The translations under genes and the position numbers were made by a program. Positions 38,824 to 50,000 of a DNA stretch of 64,000 nucleotides are shown in pieces. Under the pieces are notes generated by a model that saw only the letters and a program-made list of their open reading frames with translations, ran no database searches and was not told the origin of the DNA. The stretch is from Phallusia mammillata (Eukaryota > Chordata > Ascidiacea > Phlebobranchia > Ascidiidae): contig QLIY01000256.1 in NCBI GenBank assembly GCA_003260075.1, positions 49,271-113,270 on the forward strand, read 5' to 3'. The stretch's first letter is position 1; each line of letters opens with the position of its first letter.

Positions 38824-41800
38824 ATGGCCGAGGAAGTGAAGTCGAGTCGTTTACCATTGGCTGGGAAGCGCTTTTTCATTGATCCGAAAGTGGAAAAGGG
38901 AATGGCCAACAAACTAAAGCAAAACTTGCTGCTTCTTGGAGGGGTTTGTACACTTTTACATTGTATGTTTTTAAACAGCTCTGTGGAAACTCGTGATTCT
39001 ATTAAACAGTCAATGCATTTCTTTGTAAAATACAATGACATAACGGGTTACTTTGGTATCTTATGTGACAGCACTTTTATGCATACACAGGATGAACTTG
39101 GTGTAGTTTAGCGATGGTTGCTTGTGGTTTAGCAAAGCAAATTTATTTAGAACCCTTGTCCCAGCAATCTCATTCTGATCTTGTATTTTTAAATGAAGCA
39201 CTTTATATTAACCATATTCCTCTGTTAAAACACTCATTTATTACAATACATCAAAGATTTTTCTATTTGTTAGGTTGTGGAGGACTTTCTGGATGGAAAC
39301 ATAAACTTTGCCTTGACAAATGAGGAAAATTTGCCACCTCCACAAAAATGTAATTTCTAGAACAAATAGTTCGATGCACAAAGAAATAATCTAATTTTTA
39401 AAAAGCTTTTTTTGGTTGGTCTGAAACATATACCCATATGTTTGTACTAATATGCTTATTGTCAATGTGTATTTTTAGCTGAACAACCATCACCATCAAA
39501 TATGTGTAGTCCATTCAACACAAGTGTTCCATCACCTCATATTGCAGAACACAAACCATCATCTGTAAGTTACAGTTGCACTTTTAGTTCTTTTGCAATC
39601 CCATCTCTGGTACAATTTACTAATAAAAAACCATGGAAAAATGTTTGACTTGCTATGTACAAAAATATTGTAGTAATTGTTACTTTTTAGTCTGTACGCT
39701 GGAAAAAGATTGCTAACAAAGCAAAGTCGAAACGGGCTTCATCAACAAGTTTAATTGAAACAGCAAGGAAACTCGGCATAAAAATTCGTTATGTTAAAGG
39801 TAAGATTCATTTCACTAAAATTGCATTTATTTCAAATTGTTGACCAATAATTCTGATATGTTTTACTCTGATATTTCTGTTTGACTTTTGGTTTTAGAGG
39901 TTTGGGAATGGCTTTCAAAAACAAAAGAAAAACTTGTAAAGACAGGTATGCAAAATTAATACATTAAATTTTCTGACATTTAAACATGATCACATATTTT
40001 ATAAATCACAAACAGTTAATCTTTTCATATACTCATGTTGTTTATTTCAGATATTAACCACCCAACCAGACCAACAGCAATTGTTTTGCGAGAACCATGC
40101 ATTAAAATTGAAGATTTAAAACAGTGGGTATTTTATTTGAAAAAAAATGCTCAGTTAAACATTTTGTCATGTTTGTTTCAAAGTAAACCAATTTATGAAG
40201 AGATGGAAAGTGTGACATATCTTGATTTTGAAGGATTAAAAAATCGTTGTCCATTTGTAAACCCTTCAGCTTCACCAGCTTCAAAGTAAGTCAATACAAC
40301 TGCTGATGTTCCTTATCTGCATGCATTAAATAATAATTATGGGTCCCCTTCCCTGAAGGGGACACATATTGATTTTACTCAAATTGTTTTTGTTTTTTTT
40401 CTTCCCAAAGTTTGTCCGACTCGTTTTTCCATCAAATGTTTGATGGATTTGGCTGAAATTTACACAGATGGTAGATATAGTTATGTAGATGTGCATCCCA
40501 CTTTGTTTTTGTTGATAACCCCAGTATTTACCCCGCTAGCCCCCTAAAATGGGTGAGTTTTTAAACAGTGTCAGAATTGGCTGAAATTTGGATTTCTTGT
40601 ATAGTATGCCATTTATAGGTGTCGATTGTTGTGTTCAACCCTGTAGTCCTAACATTTACCCCACAAGCCCCTAAAGTGTAAAACGTATTTGTATGTTACT
40701 GGGCACCACAAACGAAAGATTTCTTTGGAGCAATAGTGTTACAAGGGCAACCAGTTGTATGTTGCTCGTTGGTGGGTTGCTTGGTGGTCGTTTTTGCGCC
40801 ATGGCAGTTAGGGGCTTGTTAACAGCCCTATGACGTCAGAAACATTAACGGTTGTTGCTCAAAACACCTCTAGTGGTCGAAATTTTAAACATTGGCGGAT
40901 TGGGCTGAAATTTTGCAGTACTATTGATTGAGTCATTGTGGTTTTTATATATTTTTTAGTTTGTGTGTCGAACCCAATTAGTTGCCCTACTAGCCCCCTA
41001 AAATGGGTCAGTTTTTTAAAACGTTAAATAGGACATACTTCAAACAATATCTGGGGTGAATCTAATTTTATAGTTTGTATTCTACATAGTATTATTATTT
41101 AAGCCCAGTGCCGATCACTGTGTTTTACCTTACAACACCCGACTTTCTCATGGTTATCTCTTGAATTGCATTATTTTCAACTTTGCATGTGTGGGGACCC
41201 ATGAGTTTTTGCCTGCAGAAACGACTAAGGTTATAAAAGACGGTGACTAATATGGGACCCAATACAAAATCAGAATAGGAAATATATTTATGTTTTAAAA
41301 TAGGTTATAGTGTATATGCAAGGGCAATATGTGCTAAGCCACCCTTCTAGTTGTTTTTAGGTGTAATTTATTTCATGATTTTACCATTTCTGCAGAAAAT
41401 CACAGAAGAAAAAAGAAGACAACCAGAAAGGTTTTTGTGAATGTTGCCAATCCTCTTATCTAAACGAATCAAAAGTAAGATATGCTGCCAACCTGACGTT
41501 ATGCTTTAACATATTTTATATTTTTTTACCAAACATAACTTTTATAGCATTGTCGAAGTGTGGAACATAAAAGCTATGGAGAGTTGAGGAGCAATTATCA
41601 GAGGCTTGACCAATACGTTTCAAATAACGATTTACATCTCAAGTCGTAAGTTATCTACACGCTTTTAAGTGAAAAACACTTTGAACTTGATTGTGTTAAC
41701 CGTTTTTTTTTCAGATTCCTAAAACGAGCTAGTCTTGCAGTTCAAGAAAAATCGTTGCCCCAAAATAACATGCAAGTCACAAAAAAATCACCGATTAAGG

Positions 41801-42390
41801 CTGCAGTGCGGTTTAAACAGCCCAATCAGTCACTTGGTATTTGCAGCACACCAACCCTTAACAACGCGAATATACTTCGAACACGGCGCCGCTCCCTGAG
41901 TCCCCAAAAGCCTTCGTTTGGACAAAAACAAAAATTGTCTAGAACACGGACCTCGGTGTCCCCCCGCAGGCTTACAGGGGAAACTAGTACAGTTACCACT
42001 CCAGCAATTAACACACGCCGCACAAGTCCGCGAAAGTTTCCAAGAAAAGAACTTCAGCATTCAAAAACATCAAATGAAGCCAGTGCCACTTCGGTGCGAC
42101 ATAAATTGCCAAAAACGTTCCAGCAAAACTCGCCGAAATCAAATCCTAATGCAATTAGGAGTCCGTCGCCTGTACTTTCTCCCCGGACCAAACGACGTTC
42201 GCTAAACCGAAAACTGGACATTGATTCTCCAACGGAGTCAGTGTCTCCCCAATTAACAGTTTCAGCTCGGATCTCACGAAGTGCTTCCAAACTGAAAGAC
42301 AACACCCTTCATGCAATGATCACGCGCAAACGCAGCATATCGCGAGACAGCTTTGATCCGTTACCAAATTCATCTACCTCGGACACGTAG
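38824..42390 (+). CDS. DBF4: DBF4-type activator of CDC7 kinase
   Basis: DBF4 binds and activates CDC7, which phosphorylates MCM to fire replication origins. Exons: 38824-38943, 39274-39349, 39479-39564, 39691-39799, 39898-39945, 40051-40285, 41396-41474, 41548-41645 and 41715-42390, in frame, 508 residues (human 674). Motif N (BRCT-like) covers about residues 10-65, with LPLAGKRFFID and LLLLGGVVEDFL. Motif M includes REPCIKIEDL and YEEMESVTYLDF. Motif C is a CX2CX9HX5H zinc finger (C239, C242, H252, H258), the same spacing as human. The tail is basic with many S/T-P sites, fitting cell-cycle phosphorylation. Part of exon 6 (about 40128-40191) may be a small intron. Intron 6 holds a 1-kb repeat. 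Confidence 0.94.
40337..41356 (+). mobile_element. GGGTCCCC-type interspersed repeat, 1.0-kb copy in a DBF4 intron
   Basis: Starts TTATGGGTCCCC with hairpin TCCCCTTCCCTGAAGGGGA, has GTGTGGGGACCCAT at about 41190 and ends near CCACCCTTCTAGTT. Start and end match the copy at 18187; internal 'CCCCCTAAAATGGGT' blocks repeat at about 40540 and 40990. It accounts for nearly all of DBF4 intron 6. Confidence 0.75.
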
Positions 42391-42958
42391 CTACGTTCAT
42401 CAATTTGTGGATTTTATATAGTATTTTTTTCTATTATGTGAAGTTTTTTTATTTTATCTGTACCGCAGGGCACTGTACGTGACGTTTATTTTAAGGCAGC
42501 CGTTTCTATCAGTTGGCTTGCTTTCGTTGACATTTTCTATTTTTGTGGTGCGTTTGTTCGATTTGTTTCATACAAATATTGCCAAAAGAAACTTTACAAA
42601 TGCACTTTAGGTTATCGTACGGAAGTAAAGTTTGATCAGAAAAGTCAAGGAGTTCAATTAACACTACTTGTGCACTTGCAATAATGCCTGACAAATAGAA
42701 AACCTCTAAAAATATCTCTCTCCAACATCTTATGGAAGTATTTTGCAAAATAACGCCAAAAAACTTGCGAAAAACGAAATGGTACATTCTACACATCTGC
42801 TTCATGCATTTGCAGCTGATTAAATGGACTTTAATGTTTACAAAAACAACAAAACGCTTGACTGTAGAAAATAAGGTACCATAACAATTTACTGATATTT
42901 GGGCAGAAAATTTACCAACGCCCTTCAGCTGATTACACGCTATTTTCGGTTGCTAAAA

Positions 42959-43888
42959 ACTGAAGCCGGGTGATTCCATAGCAGCACTTATTCTTACCTG
43001 CTTAACTGCACTTATTTTTCCCTGCTTCATTAGTTTTGTCAATATATTTGAATAAATTGTTTAGGAAATATGACAAGACATAATTGGTAATTACAGGCAT
43101 AACACTCAATGTTTTAACACTAAAAAGGTACATATTCATTGGCGCTGGCAGAAAATTCCAAGAGGGGGCAAGAGTTGACACGTACTTAGGCTGTGGGCCT
43201 ATTTACATGTATGAATATAAAAAAAAACGTTATCATGTAAACCATTTTGTTTGTTCGAAATATGGTAAAACGGAGATTGTGGAAGCAACACAAGATACGT
43301 CAATAACGCAGGTATCGTTAAATTTGCTTGTTTATGCATTCACTGTCTTTCTCCCCTTTAATTATTTAATCGAGCATGCAAGGGCGTCCGCAGGTTTTCG
43401 GTTAGCGGGGGTCAAGGTGGGTTCACTCTGCCCTTTCGGCCGGATGCAAATTTTGGGGGGGGGGGACTGAAGCCGGGTGATTCCATAGCAGCACTTATTC
43501 TTAACTGCACTTATTTTTCCCTGCTTCATTAGTTTTGTCCATATATTTGAATAAATTGTTTAGGAAATATGACAAGACATAGTTGGTAATTACAGGCATG
43601 AAACTGTCACTAACACTCAATGTTTTAACACTAAAAAAGGTACATATTCATTGGCGCTGGCAGAAAATTCCAAGAGGGGGCAAGAGTTGACACGTACTTA
43701 GGCTGTGGGCCTACTTACATGGATGAATATAAAAAAAAGTTATCATGTAAACCATTTTGTTTGTTCGAAATATGGTAAAACGGAGATTGTGGAAGCAACA
43801 CAAGATACGTCAATAACGCAGGCATCGTTAAATTTGCTTGTTTATGCATTCACTGGCTTTCTCCCCTTTAATTATTTAATCGAGCATG
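42959..43888. repeat. 420-bp direct duplication around a G11 run, one copy with an insertion
   Basis: Copy 1 is 42959-43378, copy 2 is 43466-43888 and the G run is 43455-43465. They differ by several indels and substitutions. Copy 1 alone is followed by CAAGGGCGTCCGCAGG (43379 on), which looks like the left end of a transposable element running into the G tract. Confidence 0.9.
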
Positions 43889-44475
43889 ATACTTGCTCAT
43901 TCATCCGTTTTTTCAAACAAAATATGTTAAATTTGAGGTTCACTGAACATCCAAGCGCCCATACGCGTATTACTAACAATATTAACTTTATTAATTACCA
44001 GTGCAAGCCTACACTATTTAAAGTTTAAACCAGTGGTTCTCAACCTTTTTTATTGTCGGGACCAAAAGGTAGTTATTCAAGTGTGTAAGGAGCCGCAAAA
44101 AAGAACTTAAAAAATAATGCAGGATAACAGCAAACGATATTGATTGGTTTGAATAATTATAGGCTAGTATTTAAATATACTGCATTGTAACTTTTAAAAC
44201 TAGTAAATTTGCAAACATAAGTTCTTTTACTATTGTTGTTGCGCTGTCTTTTAATTGGTAGAGGGCGTGACTCTATGCGCCCAGACAGCACAGCATAGGC
44301 GATCGCTTAAATTCCTAGAACGGTTCGCAACGCGCCTTTCCACGCGCTCAACAACTCCAAGGCACCAAGAGCCAAAATAACGAATTCTTTTATTAAGGCA
44401 ATTAAGGACAGAGATGGCGCTCGAGGGTTCAGCAGCAAGACGAGCACAAAGGCAAATGCGGTTTCTGTAAATAGG

Positions 44476-44686
44476 CACTACTTTAGTTACGGCAATATAC
44501 AAGAAATTATCAGTAAAATTGATTCCTACCGAACTATTATAGGACCAGAGTCACAGTAACATTCAAAGCGATCAGGGGGGGGGGGGCACTACTTTAGTTA
44601 CGGCAATATACAATAAATTATCAGTAAAATTGACTCTTACCGAACTATTATAGGACCAATGTAACAGTAACATTCAAAGCGATCAG
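44476..44686. repeat. 100-bp direct duplication around a G12 run
   Basis: Copy 1 is 44476-44575, the G run 44575-44586 and copy 2 44587-44686, with several substitutions between them. Confidence 0.9.
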
Positions 44687-44961
44687 TAGATTTTAAGTTC
44701 TGCAAAAACAGCATCAAATTTAACAAACATCACCAAACACATTAGTAATGAACTGCGAGACTTTAAGCATCAAAGCTTACCGGAATAATACAGTTATTTA
44801 CAGCAACAGCACGTTGGCTGATGACGGTGAAATCCATGGTCCAGAAATGCACAAATTGCACATTGGACGACTGACAACAGTTCAATTAGCACAAATTTCC
44901 TATTCGTTACCGAAGAAACAAACATAACCGGTCAATTAAATAAAGCATGCTGCCTCTATAA

Positions 44962-45447
44962 CAGGGGTCACCAAACTACGGCACGCGGGCCGGATCCGGC
45001 CCGCGACCACATTTTTTGGTTTGTCAAATCGTTTTGATAACTTCGTGACATTCAAAAATTAATCTATACCTTACGAAAGTTGTCGCGATATGTAGAATTG
45101 ATATTGCCTAGTTTCATAGAATTACAACGCCCAGGATTGATTCAAACCTGTTTATTACGTCACAAACAAGAAAACGAGTGTTAAATGTGCCCAAACAATT
45201 GCCTTCTTTTGCTACTTGTGACGTAATATACAAGCATTGCTCGTAAGATGAGACAAACAAGACAGTTTAACTGTCGCATCACCAGACATAAAATGGAATT
45301 GTAGAAAGACCATATCTTGGTGCCCCTACAAAATCGCCTCGCGGGCTAAGTTTGGAAAGACGGCGCTAGGGCATGTGAACTATGCGGCCTGCGTGAATCA
45401 TTATTAAAGTTATCCGGCCCGCAGTGAAAAAAGTTTGGTGACCCCTG
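44962..45447. mobile_element. hAT-like MITE, CAGGGGTCACCAAACT family
   Basis: Ends CAGGGGTCACCAAACT and AGTTTGGTGACCCCTG are perfect inverted repeats, flanked by perfect 8-bp duplications CTCTATAA (44954-44961 and 45448-45455). Confidence 0.95.
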
Positions 45448-45517
45448 CTCTATAACATCTAGTCGCTAATAATAAACACGAGGCAGCCACGCTTACAAGA
45501 CGTGACTTCAGTAAAAC

Positions 45518-45528
45518 GGGGGGGGGGG
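45518..45528. repeat. G11 run without a recognisable flanking duplication
   Basis: Eleven G residues; I find no repeated sequence on its two sides, unlike most other runs here. Confidence 0.8.
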
Positions 45529-45639
45529 AAGAAATTAATACATGGTCAGCACGAGAAGTTGTTGATCAATCAGAGTTTTCTTAACCCAAAGACAGCATTA
45601 TGGCAGATAGAGGAATCAGAGTGCAAGATTTGTCTACAT

Positions 45640-45884
45640 CAGGGGTGTCCAACTCGATTACACCGCCTTGCCAATTTTTGTTTTAAAATACACTCGCGTG
45701 CCAACGTTTGGTACTTGGGGGGGGGGAAAAACATAATAATATGTAGGCTACAATGGCGATGTAACAATTGTATAGCTTTTATGGTAATAATAATCTTTAC
45801 TGATTTTGTAAGGTCTAGTGAGGGTCGCAAAATGAGTAGTTGGGAACCGCATGCGGCCCTGAGAGCCGCGGTTGAGAATCACTG
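45640..45884. mobile_element. Two unlike hAT-like ends joined at a G10 run
   Basis: The left end CAGGGGTGTCCAACTCG (45640) belongs to the same family as the element at 47274. After the G run (45717-45726) the sequence ends as a different family, GCGGTTGAGAATCACTG (45884), which pairs better with the start CAGTGGTTCTCAACC at 44031. Flanking 8-mers do not match, so the G run may be a misjoin or a deletion point. Confidence 0.5.
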
Positions 45885-45985
45885 ATTCAACCTGTATTCG
45901 TGCATTCGGATTGTGTACACCAACTGGGACAAAGAGTAAATCTTCTGTCTGTCAGCATTAGGACACTAATTCTCTAATATATACA

Positions 45986-46256
45986 ATAAATTTAATGTGT
46001 TGATACAAATACTAATATACTTAAGTAATAATTGTTATACTAATAATAGTAAAGGTACCGTAGTTATCATGTTTGATTTATTGGTTGTGGTACCTTACAC
46101 ATTGTGGTAACATTGGGGGGGGGGAAGATAAATTTAATGTGTTGATACAAATACTAATATACATAAGTAATAATTGTTGTACTAATAATAGTAAAGGTAC
46201 CGTAGTTGTCATGTTTGATTTATTGGTTGTGGTACCTTACACATTGTGGTAACATT
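45986..46256. repeat. 129-bp direct duplication around a G10 run
   Basis: Copy 1 is 45986-46114, the G run 46115-46124 and copy 2 46128-46256, with a few substitutions. Confidence 0.9.
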
Positions 46257-46301
46257 TTGGTGTTTTTGAAACTTTTGTGCCAGCCAGTTCCAGTTGTCAC
46301 T

Positions 46302-46428
46302 TGTCAGTACAGTATGGTACACCCAAAGTTTATTCCGAAGTACACCCTCTTCAGATCATGGGGGGGGGGCTGTCAGTACGGTATGGTACACCCAAAGTTT
46401 ATTCCGAAGTACACCCTCTTCAGATCAT
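46302..46428. repeat. 58-bp direct duplication around a G10 run
   Basis: Copy 1 is 46302-46359, the G run 46360-46369 and copy 2 46371-46428; one substitution is seen (ACAGTATG against ACGGTATG). Confidence 0.9.
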
Positions 46429-47098
46429 TGCTCATAAGTCATAGCGTTTTGTTTTATTATTAGTTCGGCACAGTACAACTACAAGACGTAACAGCAATTT
46501 TTTTCGCAAGTGGGAAGTAACGTCGATGAAGCAATTCGCCAGGTTTGTTGGGAATTGATCACCACTTGGTAGTCTTGCATTATTATCAGACATATAAAGA
46601 TTAACCTTTGCACACACTTGTCTATTGAAAGGGTAAAAGTAAATTTACTTTTGTTTGCTTTTTTACAATTGTTTTGTGATATATATTTATCTAAAAGTTG
46701 CTTTACATGGCTATTCATTCTGATAATGTTCTGAAATTATGAATTACAACTTTGTTTGTGGCTACTTTTCTTGGCAGATCAACCTAAACCAAAATTAACC
46801 CCTTATCGCTAGTTAAGAGTGGAAAAAAAATTATTTAAATTTCTATTGTTTCTTATTATATGTGTTGAAAAGGGGATTTATGACTTGAGTTTTATTTAAA
46901 AATAACAATCATCAAATAATTGTTTACTTGCAGAGTTTTGGTATGCCATATGTATTTATTTTTTTCTGATGGACTAAAGACATTGATACAGACCGCATTG
47001 TGTTGTGTGCAATAAAGTAGTTTGTGCTAAGAGACCTTGCTTTGGATATTAACAATTGACATCACCTTATCAAGTGGATTAAACAGCAACAAACAAAG

Positions 47099-50000
47099 AT
47101 GAGGGATCGCCTAGCAGATTTGAAAACTGTAAGTATTGAAATGTACCTTTTTTATTTTGTTTTTTTTAATGAGTTATTACACTTCCTGCGTTAACCTTTT
47201 CTGTATTTTAAGGAGGAGGATTGTATTTTATTTTTGTTTAAAAACATACATATCACTCAAAAATGGATTAAACCAGTGGTGCCCAACTCAAACACCGCCA
47301 TGCCAAATTTAGTTTCAAAATACTTTCGCGTGCCAATGTTTGGTACTTTTTCCAAACCCTTTCTTAAACGTCTTGACGATACAGGCTCAGTTTATGATAC
47401 TCCAAAAACCTTTTATTATGTTTAAGCGGGGGGGGGGTAAAATACTTTTGCGGGCCAACGTTTGGTACTTTTTCCAAACCCTTTCTTAAACGTCTTGACG
47501 GTACAGGCTCAGTTTATGATACTCCAAAAACCTTTTATTATGTTTAAGCGACACAAGATACAAATAGTTTGCAACGGGTCTTAAGTTTTGCAAACAACAA
47601 ACAAACAAATTAATTAGTGGGTGGTGTAACTTTACTACTGGTAATCTTTACTGAAGTTAGAATAAAAGCCAAGAAGAATCAACAGAAACAAATTTAATTG
47701 CGGGACAAATCCTAATGTTTACCATCTGAATTTTCAATAGCCTGTGTGCCATTTTCAAACTTTTGGCATCCATGCCACTTGTTGGACATCCCTGGTTTAG
47801 ACAATAGGGGGGGGGGAACCATCTGAATTTTCAATAGCCTGTGTGCCATTTTCAAATGCTCTGCGTGCCACTTTTGGCATCCATGCCACTTGTTGGACAT
47901 CCCTGGTTTAGACAATATATAATTAAAATCTACTCTGCTACAAATTTAACAATTTTATAACAAATTGTTTATCTTGTCATGGTGATAATTTAGAGCAACT
48001 TTTACATGCAATTTTTGTAAGAAAACACTCCTTGCTGGTTAGGTGTACAATTGTTTGAAAATCTAATGTCTTATAATAGAATTTTTAGTTCTGCAAGGGA
48101 AACTCTTAATTATGTTATTTGCCATATTACTAACATCTCCTAACTTCTGCATTTTAGTTTATGGACTTTTGGGCAATTTTGATTTACTACGTATTAATTA
48201 AATGTGTAAATCTATGGTGTTAAAGTGAAGATTCTGTTTTAGGGGAGAAGTGGGACAATAGATGATGAAGATGATGATGCTGTTTCTGTCACTGTTGAAC
48301 CTGATAACATGAAAGATTTTTTCATCCAGGTAATGGTTGAGTGCTCTGCTGGTTAGTCAAAAGTGAATTGTTTATGCTCTTTCCATAAAATAATAATAAT
48401 AATAATAACAGAAGGCTTATTAACAGGGTGTGTATGTTGGATTAATAGCAATATATTTCTCACATGATCTATACACAACCACACACAAGAAATGTATCAG
48501 TTTGTTACATTTCATGTGTCACCGTCCTTATTAATGAATATTTGTCTATCAAATGTCCTTATGAATCCTACATAACTGTTTGTTTGGAAAAGTACAATTT
48601 TGTCATTTTGAATACATTGTTTGATAGGTGGATGAAATTCGTAGCTACATCGACACAATTTCAACCAAAGTTCAAGAAGTGAAAGTTAAACAGAGTGATA
48701 TACTGTCAGCACCTCAAGCTGATGACAGTAAGTTACATTTTTCTTGGCTAAATAGTTTATTGATGTGCCGCTAGTATAAAAAAAATACTATGCTTTCAAA
48801 CAGTGCCTTTAAACAAACTGAGTTGATTTACAATCAATATGCCATAACTTTTTCACCATGTTTCTAATTTACACTCATACTTTCAGAAATAATTTAATGT
48901 TGGCTACATGATATAAGATTAACTTTAATTTCCATCAGAACATTAATATTTTATTCGTTGCATTTGCACTGAATTTCATTGTGGCCCTGTTCTCATTAAC
49001 TTTAATTACCTCCCTTTTTTATTCTGGTAGTGACTTTATTCCCCTGTGCCTCTTGTGCCTGGGCCCGGGTGTATTGACTAAAGGGAAATTACAAGTCACC
49101 ATTAAACTGGTGCGGTGCAATATCTGCCTGCTATGGGAAGTGTATGGATCTTTTCGCGTGGTTTCTATGGTGGTTATATTGATTTTTCGCGTCTGTTGTT
49201 TTTTTGAACATTAAGGAAAACGGACGCAACATTTGGCCAACTACAAAATACTTAGCAACTTTGACTTTGGTCTATTATCGTCCGCTTATCATATTTTGTT
49301 TTTTTCAACGTGAAAAATTTATGTTTAAATGCGCTCAAAGTAATTGTGACAGCCAAAGTATTCTCCGCCCTTTTCCGTCCACGGCGCTTATATACCTTTC
49401 CAATCGGCCTTCTTCATTGTGACGTATTATCGTATGTTTACCGATTATCCTCTACGCGTAAGCAGTCGCTCCCTCTTCGTTTGTTTCTTTTATCCTCTCT
49501 AGTTCTCTTTGCGCCTGATGCAAATATTATCAGAACGGGCGGGTTCAGTTGCGCCTTTTGGACATGATTTGAAAGCTAAATGCTTGGCGACTTGAACAAA
49601 CGCCGTGGAATGATAAGGAATGGAAGATCTATTCTAAACCCACTGTAAATAAGCACACGCCCTTCGGTAAACCCAAATACAAGAAATATTTTGATGCAAA
49701 GCAGGCAACATTTTATCTGTCCAAGGTACAGCATTACACCAAAACTCTTGCAACATATGCTTTGTGGTTTTATGGGCAGCAGCGTATCTTCTGCACCCAG
49801 ACTTACCATGACCAGTGAATTATTTATGACTGCTGCAAGTAGGGCAAACTATGACTATTGTCCTTGAAAAAGCTTTTTAGGCCAACTGTCTTGTTCCAAT
49901 TTTGCCCTGCCAAAAGTAATTCAAACTAATCAATACATACTTTCTGTCCTACATAGCATGATTGCAGTTTGTTTTACTTTACCAACCAACTAAAATTGTT

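Larger units (their letters stand above)
42391..47098. other. Intergenic between DBF4 and syntaxin, repeat-derived
   Basis: No gene seen. The interval holds one complete hAT-like element, several unpaired ends and seven G runs, five of them flanked by local duplications (listed separately). The longest ORF, at 43084-43470, is created by the duplicated repeat DNA and has no family motif. Confidence 0.5.

Noticed and set aside
41826-42305. Several ORFs on both strands over the DBF4 last exon
   Set aside because: They overlap the long DBF4 C-terminal exon in other frames; the DBF4 frame continues the zinc-finger exons and is the real one.
43084-43470. 128-residue ORF, with a near copy at 43705-44028
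   Set aside because: The ORF lies in duplicated repeat DNA, part of it encodes the transposon end and G tract, and the two copies do not preserve the frame throughout. No family motif.
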